Source: Thermohalobaculum sp050331395
Lineage (GTDB): Bacteria; Pseudomonadota; Alphaproteobacteria; Rhodobacterales; Rhodobacteraceae
Reading direction: 5' to 3'
NCBI GenBank assembly: GCA_050331395.1
Contig: JBHJGX010000051.1
Span: 34,937-98,936, forward strand
Length of the DNA stretch: 64,000 nt
Shown here: in pieces, positions 1-8,177 of the stretch
How the letters are laid out: each line of letters starts with the position of its first letter
How positions within the stretch are numbered: the first letter of the stretch is position 1
The notes under the pieces: generated by a model
Told to the model about the DNA's origin: nothing
Databases searched by the model: none
What the model saw: only the letters and a program-made list of their open reading frames with translations
Program-made: the position numbers and the translations under genes

Positions 1-622
1 CATCGCTCCCATGGCGCGTCGCAACCCAGCAATGCATGTCCGTCGTCGTTCCGTCTTTCTCGGCCGGAAAGAAATATCCATAGAGATAGGCGGCTTCGTA
101 GCCCGCTGCGCGGAGGCTCGCGACCAGATAGGTATTGATGTCGACGCAGGACCCTTCCGCCACGCCGCAGCCGAGGAAGGGGACCACCTCGCAGCCGTCG
201 TTAAAACGTCGCTCCACATGACCGTAGGTGAAGCGGGCACGTGCCTCCGCGACGAGCGCGTCGATCCCCGCGCGACCGCCGCCCGCACCTTGTGCGATGC
301 GCCGGGAGGCGTCGGCCAGATCCTCGGCCGCCTCGGTGTATCGGCTGCGCCGTGGGGCGAAGGCGGCGTCGGGATAGCGCGGCGCCGCGGGCGTCGCGGC
401 GAAGCGATAGGTGAGCCGGACCTGCCCCGAGCCCTCGGGCACGATCCGCACGGCCGTCTGCCCCGTCGCGAGTTCGCTCAGCGTGCCGTCGATCCGACCG
501 CCGTCCACCTCGAGCCCCGCTGCCGTGCCGAGGCCGCTCGCCACGCCGACCGGCGCGAGCAACTGCGCCCCCGGTCCCGGCGCCTCGGCCGCAACGATCT
601 CGATCCGGTCCGCCCAGCTCAT
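1..622 (-). CDS. Transglutaminase-like domain protein (3' end beyond window)
   Basis: Translating the minus strand from the ATG at 622 gives an open frame of 207 residues running off the window edge. Residues 157-161 read GSCVD and 196-199 read MHCW. These fit the catalytic Cys (C159) and His (H197) of the transglutaminase/cysteine-protease-like superfamily; the third acidic residue would lie outside the window. The N-terminal ~75 residues form a beta-rich segment, as is common ahead of such domains. The ATG overlaps the TGA of the upstream permease gene by 4 nt (ATGA), so it is probably translated with it as the third gene of an arsR-permease operon. The substrate is unknown; bacterial members can be peptidases or amide-bond enzymes. 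The reading frame is certain and the family call rests on motifs only. Confidence 0.7.
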   Translation of the reverse strand, partial: MSWADRIEIVAAEAPGPGAQLLAPVGVASGLGTAAGLEVDGGRIDGTLSELATGQTAVRIVPEGSGQVRLTYRFAATPAAPRYPDAAFAPRRSRYTEAAEDLADASRRIAQGAGGGRAGIDALVAEARARFTYGHVERRFNDGCEVVPFLGCGVAEGSCVDINTYLVASLRAAGYEAAYLYGYFFPAEKDGTTTDMHCWVATRHGSD

Positions 623-1647
623 GACATCACCCACTGAAAGAGCAGGCCTGCCGCGAAACTGCCGCCGAAGGCAAAGCCCAGATAGAGCACGAACACTTGC
701 CACCGGGCGAGCGCCCAGACCGCGATCGCCGCCGGGATCGAGGAGACCCCGCCCGCCACCAGGAAGGCGAGCGCCGCGCCGGGCGCCATGCCCTGTTCGA
801 CGAGGCCCGAGACGAGCGGCAGCGCCGCATAGCCGTTCAGATAGGCCGGCACGCCGACGAAGGTGGCGATCACGACCGGCAAGACGCCCCCGCCGCCCAC
901 CGCTGCGGCGACCATCTCCGCAGGCACATAGGCGATCATCAGGCTCTCGAGCAGAAAGGCGAGCGTCAGCCATTTGAAGAGGAAGAGGCTCGACCGCAGT
1001 GCCTCAACGGCGAATTTCTCGCGCCGCGCCGGCTCGGACCAGAACGCCCAGACGGGCGGCTTGGGATTGCGCACCTTCGCACCACCGCAACCGCCATTGC
1101 CGACCTCGGGCCGGAGCGGGTCCGAAAGCCAGCCCGCACCCCTCAGCGCCAGCACGCCATAGCCGCCCAAGAGCCCGAGGCCGAGCGCGGCCAGGGTCTT
1201 GGCGACCGCAAAGTCGAGCCCGAGCGCCCCGGTCGTCAGCGCGAACATGGCCGGATCCATGACCGGCGAGGCGAGCCAGAACGCCATCACCGGCGCGAGC
1301 GGCACGCCCATGGCGAGGAGCGCCGCAATCAGCGGGATCACCCCGCACGAGCAAAAGGGCGAGACCGCGCCGAAGAGGGCGGCGGTTGCGACCATGGCCG
1401 CCTCGCGTCCCTGAAACGCGCGGGCAATCAGGTTGTCGGCGCCCGACGCCGCGGCATAGGCCGCAATCAGCACCGAGGCGAGGATCCAGGGCCCGGTGCT
1501 CGCCAGGTTGCCGAGGGTGAAGAGCGCGCTGTCGCCGGCCTGCTGGGGCAGAGCGATGGCGAGCGCGACGAAAATCGCCGCGACGGTCAGCCAGACCCGG
1601 TCGATCCGGGCGCCGGCGTCGCGAATGCTTTGCGCGAGGGCTGTCAT
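619..1647 (-). CDS. YraQ/ArsP-type permease (COG0701/DUF318)
   Basis: This is a 342-residue polytopic membrane protein with about 8-10 hydrophobic segments and a central soluble loop (about residues 170-210). The loop carries a Gly/Cys-rich stretch, GGCGG. The family hallmark CSCGVIPL lies at residues 99-106 (C99, C101), and a second conserved half contains GVPAYLNGYAALPL. COG0701 permeases include ArsP, which exports trivalent organoarsenicals, and other metal(loid) or thiol-compound exporters, so export of a soft metal(loid) or its adduct is the inferred role. It follows an ArsR-type regulator by 42 nt and overlaps the next gene by 4 nt, consistent with a small inducible operon. The substrate cannot be fixed from sequence. 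Confidence 0.8.
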   Translation of the reverse strand: MTALAQSIRDAGARIDRVWLTVAAIFVALAIALPQQAGDSALFTLGNLASTGPWILASVLIAAYAAASGADNLIARAFQGREAAMVATAALFGAVSPFCSCGVIPLIAALLAMGVPLAPVMAFWLASPVMDPAMFALTTGALGLDFAVAKTLAALGLGLLGGYGVLALRGAGWLSDPLRPEVGNGGCGGAKVRNPKPPVWAFWSEPARREKFAVEALRSSLFLFKWLTLAFLLESLMIAYVPAEMVAAAVGGGGVLPVVIATFVGVPAYLNGYAALPLVSGLVEQGMAPGAALAFLVAGGVSSIPAAIAVWALARWQVFVLYLGFAFGGSFAAGLLFQWVMS

Positions 1648-1689
1648 TGAGGGGATCCCTTGAGGCGTGGGGTGAAGGGGCGGACGACC

Positions 1690-1998
1690 TCAGGCAACGT
1701 CGTCGGCCGGGCGGATGCCGGCGCAGCATTCCGCGTCGACAAAATCGAGGACGGCCCGCATGCGCTCGAATTCCGCGCGGTTCACCACTTCGCGGCCGCG
1801 GCGTTCCTGTCGGACGAGGCCGGCGGCAACGAGCGTGCCGAGGTGATGCGAGAGCGTGGAGGCCGGCAGTCCGAGGAGGCGGCCGAGCTCGCCGATATTG
1901 AGGCCGTCCGGTCCCGCTCGCACGAGGAGCCGGAAGAGACCGAGCCGGGCCTCGTGGCCGAGCGCGGAGAGCGCGGTTGCTACGGTTGTGTCGTTCAT
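1690..1998 (-). CDS. ArsR/SmtB-family transcriptional regulator
   Basis: This 102-residue winged-helix protein has the classic ArsR layout: an N-terminal helix (LSALGHEARLGLFRLL), a recognition region with LPASTLSHHLGTL at about residues 44-56, and a wing around RRGREVVN. Near the C-terminus a Cys pair (C91-C92, in AECCAG) could be the inducer-binding thiolates, a site type seen in arsenic-sensing ArsR variants. The neighbouring permease also carries a CSC motif, so the pair probably senses and exports a thiophilic ion or compound. It is the first gene of a minus-strand set arsR-permease-transglutaminase. The short upstream gap (1999-2028) is AT-rich and includes CTAGTTATTTAG, a possible operator, though this is not demonstrated. 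Confidence 0.85.
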   Translation of the reverse strand: MNDTTVATALSALGHEARLGLFRLLVRAGPDGLNIGELGRLLGLPASTLSHHLGTLVAAGLVRQERRGREVVNRAEFERMRAVLDFVDAECCAGIRPADDVA

Positions 1999-2028
1999 AG
2001 CCCCTAAATAACTAGAGGCGTCGCGATG

Positions 2029-3297
2029 TCAAGCGCAAACCCGTTCCATGAGCCCCTCCTCGAAGGGGAAGTCCGAGAGAAGCTCGGTGCCCGTCTCGGT
2101 GATCAGCAGCTGCTGCTCGAGCTTGACGCCCTCCCCGCCGCCGGGCTCGCCGATATAGCTCTCCACACAGATCACCATGCCCGCACGGATCTCGCCGTCA
2201 TAGCCGGCATCGGGGAAATCGCCGCGGTGATAGAGATAGGGATACTCGCCCGTCATCCCGCAGCCATGGGCCGAGAGATAGTAGCGATTGGCGTGGTAGC
2301 GCTCGGGGATGTCCCAGGCCCGCTCCGCATAGTCGCGAAAGCTCATGCCCGGGCGGAGGATCGCCATATTGTGCGCGATCTGCTCGAGGGCGGTCATGTA
2401 AAGGCGCCGCTGCGCATCCGTCGGCCGGTCCGGGCCCGCGTGGAAGGTTCGCGAGAAATCCGAATAATAGCCGTGGCAGCCGACCACGTCGGTGTCGAGG
2501 GCGATCAACTCGTTCGCCCCGATCACCCGGTCCGAGGTCTCCTGAAACCACGGATTGGTCCGCGGTCCAGCGTTGAGAAGCCGCGTTTCCACATAATCGC
2601 CGTTCTGCGCGATCACCGCTTGGTGCAGCACCGACCAGAGCTCGGCCTCGGTCAGCCCCGGTCGGATCGCGTCCCGGAGGCGATGGACGCCGATCTCCGT
2701 CGCCCGGAGCGAGGCGCGCACGCATTTCATCTCTTCGGCCGATTTAATCGCCCGGGCGAGCTCCACGGGCGCCTGCGCATCGACGATCCGGAACCCCCGC
2801 TCGGCAAGCGCGATGGCCGCGCCCGCGTTCAGCCGTTCGAGCCCCACCGTCGCGCCCCGACCGACCAGGCTCTCGATCAGATCCGCCGTCTCCGCTGCCC
2901 AGGCCCGCTCGCGATCGGCGATCATCGGGCCCGCCGCAACGAAGCTCGCCGTACGTGCGGGCCGCACTTCGTCGACGGTTTCGTAGCCGTCGGCCAGATG
3001 CGCACAGCCTGTAAATTCGAAGAGAACCGAGCGCTCGGCCGTCAGCACCAGATACCGCGACGGGGCGTTGCGCATGGTGAAGACCTGCATGTTCCGCGTG
3101 CCCGTCGCATAGCGGATATTCACCGGGTCCGAGAGGATCACCGCGGCGATCCCGGCGTCGGCCATTTCGCTCCGAACCCGGGCGAGGCGATAGCCGCGGA
3201 CGGCCGCCAGATCTATGCCCGCATGCTCGGGCGCCCGGTCGAGCAAGGCGAGCCCGTCCACATCGCCGCGCTCGCCGTGCCAGTCGAATGTCGCCAT
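2029..3297 (-). CDS. DddP-like M24 family protein (DMSP lyase homologue)
   Basis: The ATG at 3297 has an AGGGAGA ribosome site 7 nt upstream and gives 422 residues. It is an M24 (creatinase/aminopeptidase P-like) protein, and the segment GPRTNPWFQE followed by LDTD is characteristic of the DMSP lyase DddP. Candidate metal ligands are D268, D270, D280, H344, E379 and E394. As I recall the published Ruegeria lacuscaerulensis DddP ligands (D295, D297, D307, H371, E406, E421), every one is offset by exactly 27, which supports close homology. However, the proposed catalytic base Asp377 would align with G350 here (HGCGMTGE). The protein may therefore be an inactive or re-specialised relative and not a true DMSP lyase. 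It is divergent from glgC and upstream of arsR on the same strand. Confidence 0.75.
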   Translation of the reverse strand: MATFDWHGERGDVDGLALLDRAPEHAGIDLAAVRGYRLARVRSEMADAGIAAVILSDPVNIRYATGTRNMQVFTMRNAPSRYLVLTAERSVLFEFTGCAHLADGYETVDEVRPARTASFVAAGPMIADRERAWAAETADLIESLVGRGATVGLERLNAGAAIALAERGFRIVDAQAPVELARAIKSAEEMKCVRASLRATEIGVHRLRDAIRPGLTEAELWSVLHQAVIAQNGDYVETRLLNAGPRTNPWFQETSDRVIGANELIALDTDVVGCHGYYSDFSRTFHAGPDRPTDAQRRLYMTALEQIAHNMAILRPGMSFRDYAERAWDIPERYHANRYYLSAHGCGMTGEYPYLYHRGDFPDAGYDGEIRAGMVICVESYIGEPGGGEGVKLEQQLLITETGTELLSDFPFEEGLMERVCA

Positions 3298-3460
3298 ATC
3301 ACATCTCCCTGTCAGACGTGACCCTAGCCGCCGGAGCCCGCACCTGTCGGTGCGACCGATCGCGACGCGTGCGTCTTGGCAGGGGATCACGGAGGCTTCC
3401 ACGGAGGGGGTCACGCGGGGCGACTTCTGCGCTAGGCTTGCGGGAAACCGAGGGGGAGAC

Positions 3461-4729
3461 ATGACCGACCGCCACACCGACCGCGGAGGGCTCGCGCGCC
3501 AGTCCATGGCCTTCGTCCTGGCCGGCGGCCGCGGCACACGCCTGCACGAGCTGACCGATAAACGCGCGAAACCTGCCGTTTACTTTGGCGGCAAGTCCCG
3601 GATCATCGATTTCGCGCTGTCGAATGCAGTCAACTCCGGGATCCGGCGGATCGGTGTCGCCACTCAGTACAAGGCGCATTCGCTGATCCGGCACTTGCAG
3701 CGGGGTTGGAACTTTCTGTCTGTCGACCGGAACGAAGGGCTCGACATTCTGCCCGCATCGCAGCGCGTCGAGGGGCGGGACGTCTATCTTGGGACGGCAG
3801 ACGCGGTTTATCAGAATATCGATATCATCGAGAGCTATGGGCCCCGCTACATCGTTATACTGGCTGGAGACCATATTTACAAGATGGATTACTCGGTGAT
3901 GATCGCGGAACACGTGGAGAGCGGCGCCGATGTCACCGTCGGCTGTGTCGAGGTCCCGCGGGCCGAGGCGACCGGATTTGGCGTCATGGCGGTCGATGCG
4001 GCGGACCGGATTACCGACTTTGTCGAAAAACCCGCCGATCCGCCGGCGATGCCGGGGGCACCGGACCGAGCACTCGCCTCGATGGGGATTTACGTCTTCG
4101 ATACGGCCCGGCTCTCTGAGATCCTGCAGGCCGACGCCGCGAGCGCCACCTCGAGCCACGATTTCGGCAAGGACATCATCCCCGAGCTCGTCCGGCACGG
4201 CCATGCGCGGGCGCACTCGCTGACCCGCTCGGCAGTGATCACCGGCACCGAACGGGCGCCCTACTGGCGCGACGTCGGCACCGTCGACAGCTTTTGGAAC
4301 GCAAATATCGATCTCACGGCCTTCGAGCCCGAGCTCGATATCTACTCGGCCGACTGGCCGATCTGGACCTATGCCGAGCTGACGCCGCCCGCCAAATTCG
4401 TCCATGCCGAAGAGGACCGCCGTGGCAGCGCCGTGCAGTCGCTCGTCTCGGGCGGCTGCGTGGTCTCGGGCAGCCGGATCGAGCGGAGCCTGCTCTTCAC
4501 CGGCGTCCATTGCCATTCCTTCAGCGAGCTGACAGGCGTCGTCGCCCTGCCCCATTGCGAGATCCACCGCCATGCGCGGCTTCAGCGGGTGGTGCTCGAC
4601 CGTGGCGTGGCGATCCCCGCGGGCATGGTGATCGGCGAGGACCCGGAAGAGGACGCCCGCAGGTTTCGCGTAACCGGCCAAGGGATCGCGCTGGTCACGC
4701 AAAAGATGCTCGACCGGCTCGACGCATGA
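3461..4729 (+). CDS. glgC: Glucose-1-phosphate adenylyltransferase (ADP-glucose pyrophosphorylase)
   Basis: GlgC makes ADP-glucose from glucose-1-phosphate and ATP, the committed step of bacterial glycogen synthesis. The ATG at 3461 follows AGGGGGAG and gives 422 residues, the usual GlgC length. The nucleotide-binding signature VLAGGRGTRL is at residues 19-28, followed by RAKPAVYFGG (allosteric/substrate region), the catalytic-site segment LAGDHIYKMDY and GTADAVYQN. The C-terminal third is a left-handed beta-helix-like regulatory domain. It is the first gene of a tightly packed operon, and its TGA overlaps the glgA ATG by 4 nt. Regulation by glycolytic intermediates is expected from the family and is not visible here. 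Confidence 0.96.
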   Translation: MTDRHTDRGGLARQSMAFVLAGGRGTRLHELTDKRAKPAVYFGGKSRIIDFALSNAVNSGIRRIGVATQYKAHSLIRHLQRGWNFLSVDRNEGLDILPASQRVEGRDVYLGTADAVYQNIDIIESYGPRYIVILAGDHIYKMDYSVMIAEHVESGADVTVGCVEVPRAEATGFGVMAVDAADRITDFVEKPADPPAMPGAPDRALASMGIYVFDTARLSEILQADAASATSSHDFGKDIIPELVRHGHARAHSLTRSAVITGTERAPYWRDVGTVDSFWNANIDLTAFEPELDIYSADWPIWTYAELTPPAKFVHAEEDRRGSAVQSLVSGGCVVSGSRIERSLLFTGVHCHSFSELTGVVALPHCEIHRHARLQRVVLDRGVAIPAGMVIGEDPEEDARRFRVTGQGIALVTQKMLDRLDA

Positions 4730-6156
4730 AGGTCCTGGCCGTCGCCTCCGAGGCCGTGCCGCTCGTCAAGACCGGCGGGCTCGCCGATGTGGTCGGGGCG
4801 TTGCCGGCGGCGCTCGCGGGCGAAGGCGTCGAGATGCGCGTGCTGTTGCCGGGCTACAGGGGGTTGGCCGCACGGCTCGAGGCGCCCCGGCCCGTGCGGC
4901 TCGAGACGGCCTGGGGCACGGTGGATCTCGTCCTCGGCCGGATCGGCGCGTGCGAATTCGCCCTCGTCGACGCGCCGGGGCTCTACGACCGCGATGGCGG
5001 GCCCTATGCGGGCCCGGACGGGCGCGACTGGGGCGACAACCCCCATCGTTTCGCGTACCTCGCCCGGGTTGGCGCCGCGATCGCCGCCGCGGGGCTCGAC
5101 GGCTGGCGGCCGGATGCGGTGCATGCGCATGACTGGCAAGCGGGGCTCCTGCCCGCCTTTCTGGCAGAGGACCACGCCCACGCCCCGCCGGTGCTCTTCA
5201 CGATCCACAACATCGCGTTCCAGGGCGCCTATGACCGGGGCGTGCTGACCGAGATCGGCCTCTCGGACCGGCTGATGACCCTCGACGGGATCGAATATCA
5301 CGGCGGCGTCGGCTTTCTCAAAGCGGGGATCGCGCTCTCGGACCGGGTCTCGACGGTGAGCCCGGGATATGCGGCCGAATTGATGACGCCGGAGTTCGGC
5401 ATGGGGCTCGACGGGCTTCTCCGCCATCGGAGCGGGGTGGTCTCGGGCGTGCTGAACGGGATCGACACCCACCTCTGGGATCCGGCCTCCGACCCGGCGC
5501 TGCCGGCGCGCTACGGGCCGGAGACGCTGGCGGAGAAGGCGCGGAACCGGGCCGCATTGGCCGAACGGTTCGCGCTCGATCCCGCCGCCGACGCGCCGCT
5601 CTTCATCGTGGTGAGCCGGCTCACCTGGCAGAAAGGGCTCGACCTTCTGCTCGAGGCGCTCGCGGCGCTTCTTTCGACGGGCGGCACGCTCGCCCTCCTC
5701 GGCAGCGGGGAGCCCGGGCTCGAGGACGGCCTGCGCGGGGCCGCGCGGGCTCATCCGGGCCGGATCGGCGTTGAGATCGGCTATGACGAAGCGCTCAGCC
5801 ACCTGATGCTGGGCGGCGGCGATGCGATCCTCGTGCCGTCGCGGTTCGAGCCTTGCGGGCTGACGCAGCTCATGGGGCTCCGCTATGGCACGGTGCCGGT
5901 GGTCGCCCGCACGGGCGGGCTCGCCGATACGGTGATCGACGCGAACGAGGCCGCGCGCCGCGCGGGCGTCGCGACCGGGGTGCTCCATGCGCCCGGCGAT
6001 GCCGCTGCCCTCGCTCGGGCGATCGGGCGGACGGCGGCGCTATTTCGCGACCGGCCGGGGTGGGCGGCGATACAACGCGCGGGGCTCGGCCATCCGGTCG
6101 GCTGGGAGGCGAGCGCCGCCGCCTATGCCGCGCTCTACCGGCAGATGCGCCCGTGA
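4726..6156 (+). CDS. glgA: Glycogen synthase (ADP-glucose-dependent, GT5)
   Basis: GlgA transfers glucose from ADP-glucose onto the growing alpha-1,4-glucan. The protein is 476 residues, the normal size. The N-terminal ADP-glucose-binding motif KTGGLADV is at residues 15-22, HAHDWQAGL lies in the first Rossmann domain, and the GT-B C-terminal domain has PSRFEPCGLTQLMGLRYG and TGGLADTV, which place the catalytic and nucleotide-binding residues. The start codon overlaps the glgC stop and the end overlaps a GTG start of glgX, so translation is probably coupled through the whole operon. Confidence 0.96.
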   Translation: MKVLAVASEAVPLVKTGGLADVVGALPAALAGEGVEMRVLLPGYRGLAARLEAPRPVRLETAWGTVDLVLGRIGACEFALVDAPGLYDRDGGPYAGPDGRDWGDNPHRFAYLARVGAAIAAAGLDGWRPDAVHAHDWQAGLLPAFLAEDHAHAPPVLFTIHNIAFQGAYDRGVLTEIGLSDRLMTLDGIEYHGGVGFLKAGIALSDRVSTVSPGYAAELMTPEFGMGLDGLLRHRSGVVSGVLNGIDTHLWDPASDPALPARYGPETLAEKARNRAALAERFALDPAADAPLFIVVSRLTWQKGLDLLLEALAALLSTGGTLALLGSGEPGLEDGLRGAARAHPGRIGVEIGYDEALSHLMLGGGDAILVPSRFEPCGLTQLMGLRYGTVPVVARTGGLADTVIDANEAARRAGVATGVLHAPGDAAALARAIGRTAALFRDRPGWAAIQRAGLGHPVGWEASAAAYAALYRQMRP

Positions 6157-8177
6157 GCCGGCGTCTCGGCGCGGGCCGCCCGGAGCCCCTCGGGCTCACG
6201 CTCACAGCAAGCGGAGCCAACGTCGCCGTCGTCTCCGGCCGCGCCGAGCGGATCGAGCTTTGTCTCTTCGAGGGCGACCGGGATACCGAGCGGATCGCGC
6301 TTCCCGAGCGCACGGGCGCGGTCTGGCACGCCGAGATCCCCGGGATCGGCGAGGGCCAGCGCTATGGCTTCCGCGCGCACGGGCCTTGGGCGCCCGAGGC
6401 GGGCGCCTGCTTCGCCCCGCAGAAACTGCTGCTCGATCCCTATGCGCGCATGCTCGACCGGCGGGTGGTTGCCTCGCCCGCCTTCGCCGCCGCCGATCCG
6501 AGCGATACCGGCGCGCAGATGGCGAAATGCGTGGCGACCCGCCCGCTTCCTGCTATCGATCCGGTCGAGCGCCCGGAGACGCCCTGGGACCGGACCGTGA
6601 TCTACGAGGCCCACGCCAACGGGCTGACCCGGCTCTGGCCCGGTCTGCCGGCCGAGCTCGCGGGCACCGTCGAGGCGCTGGCCGAGCCCGCGGTCGTCGC
6701 CCATCTCAAAGGTCTGGGCGTCACGGCGATCGAGCTTCTGCCGCTTCATGCGGCAACCGACGAGCCGCATCTGCGCGCGCGTGGGCTCTCGAATTACTGG
6801 GGCTACAACTCGGTCGGCTTTTTCGCGCCCGAGCCGTCGCTCCTCGGTCCGAACGGGGTGGCAGGGCTCCGCGAGACGGTGCGCCGGCTCCATGCGGCGG
6901 GGCTCGAGGTGATCCTCGACGTCGTCTATAATCATACGGGCGAGGGCGATGCGGACGGCCCGATGCTCTCGTTCCGCGGTCTCGACGACGGCAGCTATTA
7001 CCGGCGGGAGCCGGACGGAGCCTATGCGAACGACACGGGTTGCGGGAACACAGTCGATCTCGCATCGCCCCCCGCGCTACGGCTGGTGCTCTCGTCGCTC
7101 CGGTATTGGGCGGAGCGGATCGGCATCGACGGGTTTCGCTTCGACCTCGCGCCCGCGCTCACCCGCGGCGCCGACGGGACGCCCGGGGCCTCGCCCTTTC
7201 TCGCGGCGCTCCTCCAGGATCCGGTGCTCACTTCGCGGAAGCTGATCGCCGAACCCTGGGATATCGGACCCGAGGGCTACCGGCTCGGCGCCTTCCCCGC
7301 CCCGATCGCCGAATGGAACGACCGGTTCCGCGACAGCGTCCGCGGCTTCTGGCAAGCCACGCCCGGGGCGGCGGCGGTGCTCGCGGACGGGCTCCTCGGT
7401 TCGGGGCAGATCTTCGACCGGGGCAGCGGGCGTCGCCCCTGGTCGTCGGTCAACTATGTCGCGTGCCATGACGGGTTTACGCTGGCCGACCTGACGATGT
7501 TCGCGGAGAAAAGAAACACCGCCAACGGCGAGGACAACCGCGACGGCAACGACCACAACCTCTCGGACAATCTCGGCGTCGAGGGGCCGAGCGACGACCC
7601 CGCGATCCGCGCTGCCCGCGCCGGGCGCCAGCGGGTCCTCGTCGCGACCGCGCTCCTTGCACAAGGCACGCCGATGCTCCGCGCCGGCGACGAGATCGGC
7701 CAGAGCCAGGGCGGCAACAACAACGTCTATTGCCAGGACAATCCGACGGCCTGGATCGACTGGGCGGCCGGGGATCGCGAGCTCGAAACCTTTGTCCGGG
7801 ACTGCCTCGCACTCCGGGCGGCGGAGCCCGCGCTCCGCCAGGCGCACTATCTGCACGGCGAGATCCGGGCGGACGGGACGCTCGATGCGGCCTGGTCGGC
7901 GCCCGGGGGCGGTGACATCGATTGGGAGGCGGGCGAGCCCGACGGTCTCGCGCTCCTTCTTAGAGGGGCGGCGACGGGGCTCGCGCCGGACCGGCCCGTC
8001 CGGCCTGTGCTTCTGGTCCTCAACCGGAGCGACGCCCGGCTCGAGCGGCCGCTTCCAGAGGGCCGCTGGACCCGGCGCCTCGACACGGCCGATCCCCGCG
8101 CCCCGCGCCCCGAGCCCGGTCCATCCGCCCGGATCGCCGCCCAAAGCCTCGTCGTCTTCGTCGCGGAGAGCCCATGA
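6153..8177 (+). CDS. glgX: Glycogen debranching enzyme (isoamylase-type, GH13)
   Basis: GlgX hydrolyses alpha-1,6 branch points of limit dextrins produced by GlgP. The start is a GTG at 6153 whose last two bases form part of the glgA TGA; the protein is 674 residues. An N-terminal CBM48-like beta-domain (about residues 10-100) precedes a GH13 barrel. Visible GH13 regions are VILDVVYNHTG (region I), IDGFRFDLA (region II, nucleophile Asp), LIAEPWDIG (region III, acid/base Glu) and YVACHDGFTLADL (region IV). The DNRDGNDHNLSDN stretch is also typical of GlgX/TreX. With malQ and glgP in the same operon it should act in breakdown and remodelling of glycogen. Confidence 0.95.
   Translation: MSRRLGAGRPEPLGLTLTASGANVAVVSGRAERIELCLFEGDRDTERIALPERTGAVWHAEIPGIGEGQRYGFRAHGPWAPEAGACFAPQKLLLDPYARMLDRRVVASPAFAAADPSDTGAQMAKCVATRPLPAIDPVERPETPWDRTVIYEAHANGLTRLWPGLPAELAGTVEALAEPAVVAHLKGLGVTAIELLPLHAATDEPHLRARGLSNYWGYNSVGFFAPEPSLLGPNGVAGLRETVRRLHAAGLEVILDVVYNHTGEGDADGPMLSFRGLDDGSYYRREPDGAYANDTGCGNTVDLASPPALRLVLSSLRYWAERIGIDGFRFDLAPALTRGADGTPGASPFLAALLQDPVLTSRKLIAEPWDIGPEGYRLGAFPAPIAEWNDRFRDSVRGFWQATPGAAAVLADGLLGSGQIFDRGSGRRPWSSVNYVACHDGFTLADLTMFAEKRNTANGEDNRDGNDHNLSDNLGVEGPSDDPAIRAARAGRQRVLVATALLAQGTPMLRAGDEIGQSQGGNNNVYCQDNPTAWIDWAAGDRELETFVRDCLALRAAEPALRQAHYLHGEIRADGTLDAAWSAPGGGDIDWEAGEPDGLALLLRGAATGLAPDRPVRPVLLVLNRSDARLERPLPEGRWTRRLDTADPRAPRPEPGPSARIAAQSLVVFVAESP

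Noticed and set aside
411..977. Plus-strand open frame of 188 codons, Pro/Arg-rich
   Set aside because: It lies antisense to the transglutaminase-like and permease genes, has the low-complexity composition of GC-rich antisense frames, and no ribosome site.
2026..3321. Long plus-strand open frame opposite the M24 gene
   Set aside because: It mirrors the codon bias of the minus-strand gene and has no recognisable motif, whereas the M24 protein has complete metal ligands.
4582..5988. Long minus-strand open frame opposite glgC/glgA
   Set aside because: It is an antisense shadow, Arg/His/Pro-rich with no family; glgA on the plus strand is unequivocal.
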